Source: a virus
Direction: 5' to 3' (one strand)
DNA: 22,243 nucleotides
Virus record (IMG/VR): IMGVR_UViG_3300032296_001137
Span: 1-22,243 of that record
Part shown: positions 20,557 through 22,243 of the stretch, in pieces
Layout of the letters: each line of letters opens with the position of its first letter
Position numbering within the stretch: the first letter of the stretch is position 1
The notes under the pieces: model-generated
Told to the model about the DNA's origin: nothing
The model's database searches: none
What the model saw: the letters and a program-made list of their open reading frames with translations, nothing else
Translations under genes and position numbers: made by a program

Positions 20557-22243
20557 TCACGCGATTGCCAAGAAGATGAAGGTGCCGCCGTTAGCATTGA
20601 TGGCCGCAGGAGCCGTTGAACTGAGTTCAAACCCTGCGGAATAAGTGTCAACGTAGTCCGTGTTTGTGACTTCTGCTGCCGTGCTGTTGAGCAGCAAATA
20701 CGGATCATCACCAGCCACGATACCACGCGCGCTGTCCCAAACGTACCAGTCGCCTGTGCTGTCAGTGCGCTTAATCAGCACGAAACGCGCGCCACCTGTG
20801 AACCCGCAGTCGATCTGCTTTGTTGTTCCGCTCCCGGTGTACGATCCGACCTTGCTTACGCCGGGGCATGTAGCGAATAGGTAGGCGACGTAAAGCGAAC
20901 CGTTTTCGTTAGAGAACCCAGCAAGGCCGGAGCCAATTTGAAAACTGCTTGAAGTTACGTTTCTCCACGCATCAGAATTTGTGCCAGCAGACGAGGCCGA
21001 GTTCAACGCGGGGCTTTTGTCGAGCGGGCTAGAAAGCACAGACCAGTACGAGTACCAACTATTATTAGTGCCGGTGCGATTTTTGGTGATTATGATTTCT
21101 GGTGCTACGGCTAAGCTGTGGGAGATAGTCTGACCTGTTGCACCCGTCCCCGTATAGCACACCTCGTCAAAGAAGCCGGGGGCGCGGCGGAAGTTCCAGA
21201 ACACTTGCGTATATCCTGCTCCATAACTACCGGCTAAGACTCTTGTGTTGCTGTCCCAACCATAACTGTACGGACTATAATTTGCTTCCGCGTCTGTATT
21301 TGTCGTATTAAGGCCTCTGTTCCCTGTTGCTGTATCTGTTTTAGGCACACCTCGCAAACGATCTGTCAGCAAGCTCCATTCGCCAGCAAGAGACCTAAAT
21401 CTGCCAATGCTCATGTCCACCGGGAAGTTGGTGGTGATTGTGGCTCCAGAAGTTACCGACAAAGCGTTAGGACTAAACACACTCGTCCCGCTCGTCGGCG
21501 TCCGCATCGGGCCACGGCGGATGGCGATGTAGATGTAGGACTGTCCGCTAGACCCGTTTAAGTATGTGAAGCCAGTGGCATTTGGAACAACGCCATAAGA
21601 AGTTGCTGTCTCCGCATTTGACAAGTTTGGATATAGCAGTTGAGTGCTGTTGGTAATTGATGTCAACAGAGCAGTTGTGCCCCGCATATTGTCAGCAAGA
21701 TACCAATTGTCGACATAGGATGTCGGCTTGATAAGAACCCATTGCGGCTCGTATCCAAGGTTTACTACAGCGTAACCACTGCCATCAAATGTCCCGCCAC
21801 CACACGTAATCACATTGTCAGTGCCGGACGTGCCAAAGCCGCCAGCGTCGTGCGCGAACAGGTAGGCGACGTAGGTGCCGCCTGACGCATTTACGTCAGT
21901 GTCAAACCCAAGAGTAAAAACAGTAGAAGTTGGGTCGGTGTCATTCCAGTATCTTATATTTGTTAGAGCAGCATTCGTAGCGTTAAGGAAAAGAGCTTTA
22001 GTTCCACCTAAAGACCTGTGATAAACATGCCAAGAGCCAACGTCGTCTGTACGCTTAACAATAATGCACCCCGGCACAGACCCAAGGCTGTGAGAAACCG
22101 TGCGCCCAGCCGTTCCATTCCCCGTATACGTCACAACGTCAAAGAACTTCGCCTGCTTGCGGAAGGTCCATGAGACTTCAGTAGTCCCAGAGCTGTTTTC
22201 CCCTTCCCAATCTTTTCCAAGTGTAAATCCATTTGTATTGAAA
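20557..22243 (-). CDS. tail fibre-like protein with tandem DUF7483-like modules (5' end outside window)
   Basis: The frame is open to the right edge (36 further codons beyond the in-frame GTG at 22134), so the gene starts outside and at least 561 residues are seen. The protein is Gly/Ser/Thr/Asn-rich and beta-rich. Two similar modules are visible. Each begins with a Trp-x-Phe-Arg pair and FFD (SWTFRKQAKFFDVVTYTG and FWNFRRAPGFFDEVCYTG). G-T/A-x-G-x-T-I/V-S-H-S-L and a strand ending in VKRTD or TKNRTG follow, then YVAYLFA. This pattern occurs in phage fibre proteins as DUF7483. A spacer with SIGRFRSLAGEWSLLTDRLR lies between them. The protein probably contacts the host surface. Its stop overlaps the chaperone gene's region (TGA 20557-20559). 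Confidence 0.82.
   Translation of the reverse strand, partial: FNTNGFTLGKDWEGENSSGTTEVSWTFRKQAKFFDVVTYTGNGTAGRTVSHSLGSVPGCIIVKRTDDVGSWHVYHRSLGGTKALFLNATNAALTNIRYWNDTDPTSTVFTLGFDTDVNASGGTYVAYLFAHDAGGFGTSGTDNVITCGGGTFDGSGYAVVNLGYEPQWVLIKPTSYVDNWYLADNMRGTTALLTSITNSTQLLYPNLSNAETATSYGVVPNATGFTYLNGSSGQSYIYIAIRRGPMRTPTSGTSVFSPNALSVTSGATITTNFPVDMSIGRFRSLAGEWSLLTDRLRGVPKTDTATGNRGLNTTNTDAEANYSPYSYGWDSNTRVLAGSYGAGYTQVFWNFRRAPGFFDEVCYTGTGATGQTISHSLAVAPEIIITKNRTGTNNSWYSYWSVLSSPLDKSPALNSASSAGTNSDAWRNVTSSSFQIGSGLAGFSNENGSLYVAYLFATCPGVSKVGSYTGSGTTKQIDCGFTGGARFVLIKRTDSTGDWYVWDSARGIVAGDDPYLLLNSTAAEVTNTDYVDTYSAGFELSSTAPAAINANGGTFIFLAIA

Overview
The window is a gene-dense piece of a tailed double-stranded DNA phage genome, or of a prophage. 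The tail is probably of the short podovirus type, and the host is probably an alphaproteobacterium. Four things point there: a protein with similarity to the P22 gp10 tail-hub/DNA-stabilisation family, a cluster of large proteins resembling ejection (internal virion) proteins, a full lysis cassette, and a phage copy of the alphaproteobacterial nucleoid protein GapR (DUF2312). No integrase, attachment site, tRNA or CRISPR array was seen. Terminase, portal and capsid genes are not in the window. By the direction of transcription they may lie to the right of it or elsewhere in the genome.

Almost everything from 22243 down to 764 is one leftward (minus-strand) gene train with very short gaps and many ATGA, TAATG or TTGA start/stop overlaps. 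Read in the direction of transcription it has four parts. (1) 22243-20060: a tail-fibre-like protein with tandem similar modules, cut by the window edge, then a tail-assembly chaperone-like protein. (2) 20058-17611: membrane and lysis genes, namely a holin candidate, two single-span membrane proteins, a GH24-type endolysin with a C-terminal membrane helix, and an overlapping inner-membrane/lipoprotein spanin pair. (3) 17611-8366: the gp10-like hub, two small proteins, a Gln/Ala-rich protein ending in a short S74-like domain, a lytic transglycosylase, a DUF4214-repeat protein, and two large proteins that probably act in DNA ejection. (4) 8299-764: small early-type genes (a DnaA domain IV-like protein, a DUF6378-like protein, a GapR-like protein, several unknowns) followed by DNA metabolism genes (a Cys4 zinc-knuckle protein, an exonuclease VIII/RecB-type nuclease, a small HTH protein, a RuvC-like resolvase, an SSB-like protein with an acidic tail, and a primase-helicase).

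Two perfect hairpins mark boundaries in the leftward train. One, at 8304-8334, lies between the structural and early blocks and buries the ribosome-binding site of the next gene. The other, at 3131-3160, lies between the SSB-like and primase-helicase genes.

At the left edge, three small rightward genes (21-816) form a coupled operon encoding a Cys-containing protein, an AT-hook protein and an HTH protein. This operon collides with the primase-helicase gene and overlaps its 3' end by 53 bp.

Functionally, the nuclease, resolvase, SSB-like protein and primase-helicase form a replication/recombination kit. The GapR-like and DnaA-domain proteins may connect it to host chromosome control. The right half supplies adsorption, lysis and genome delivery. 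All product names rest on reading motifs in the translated sequence, without database searches.
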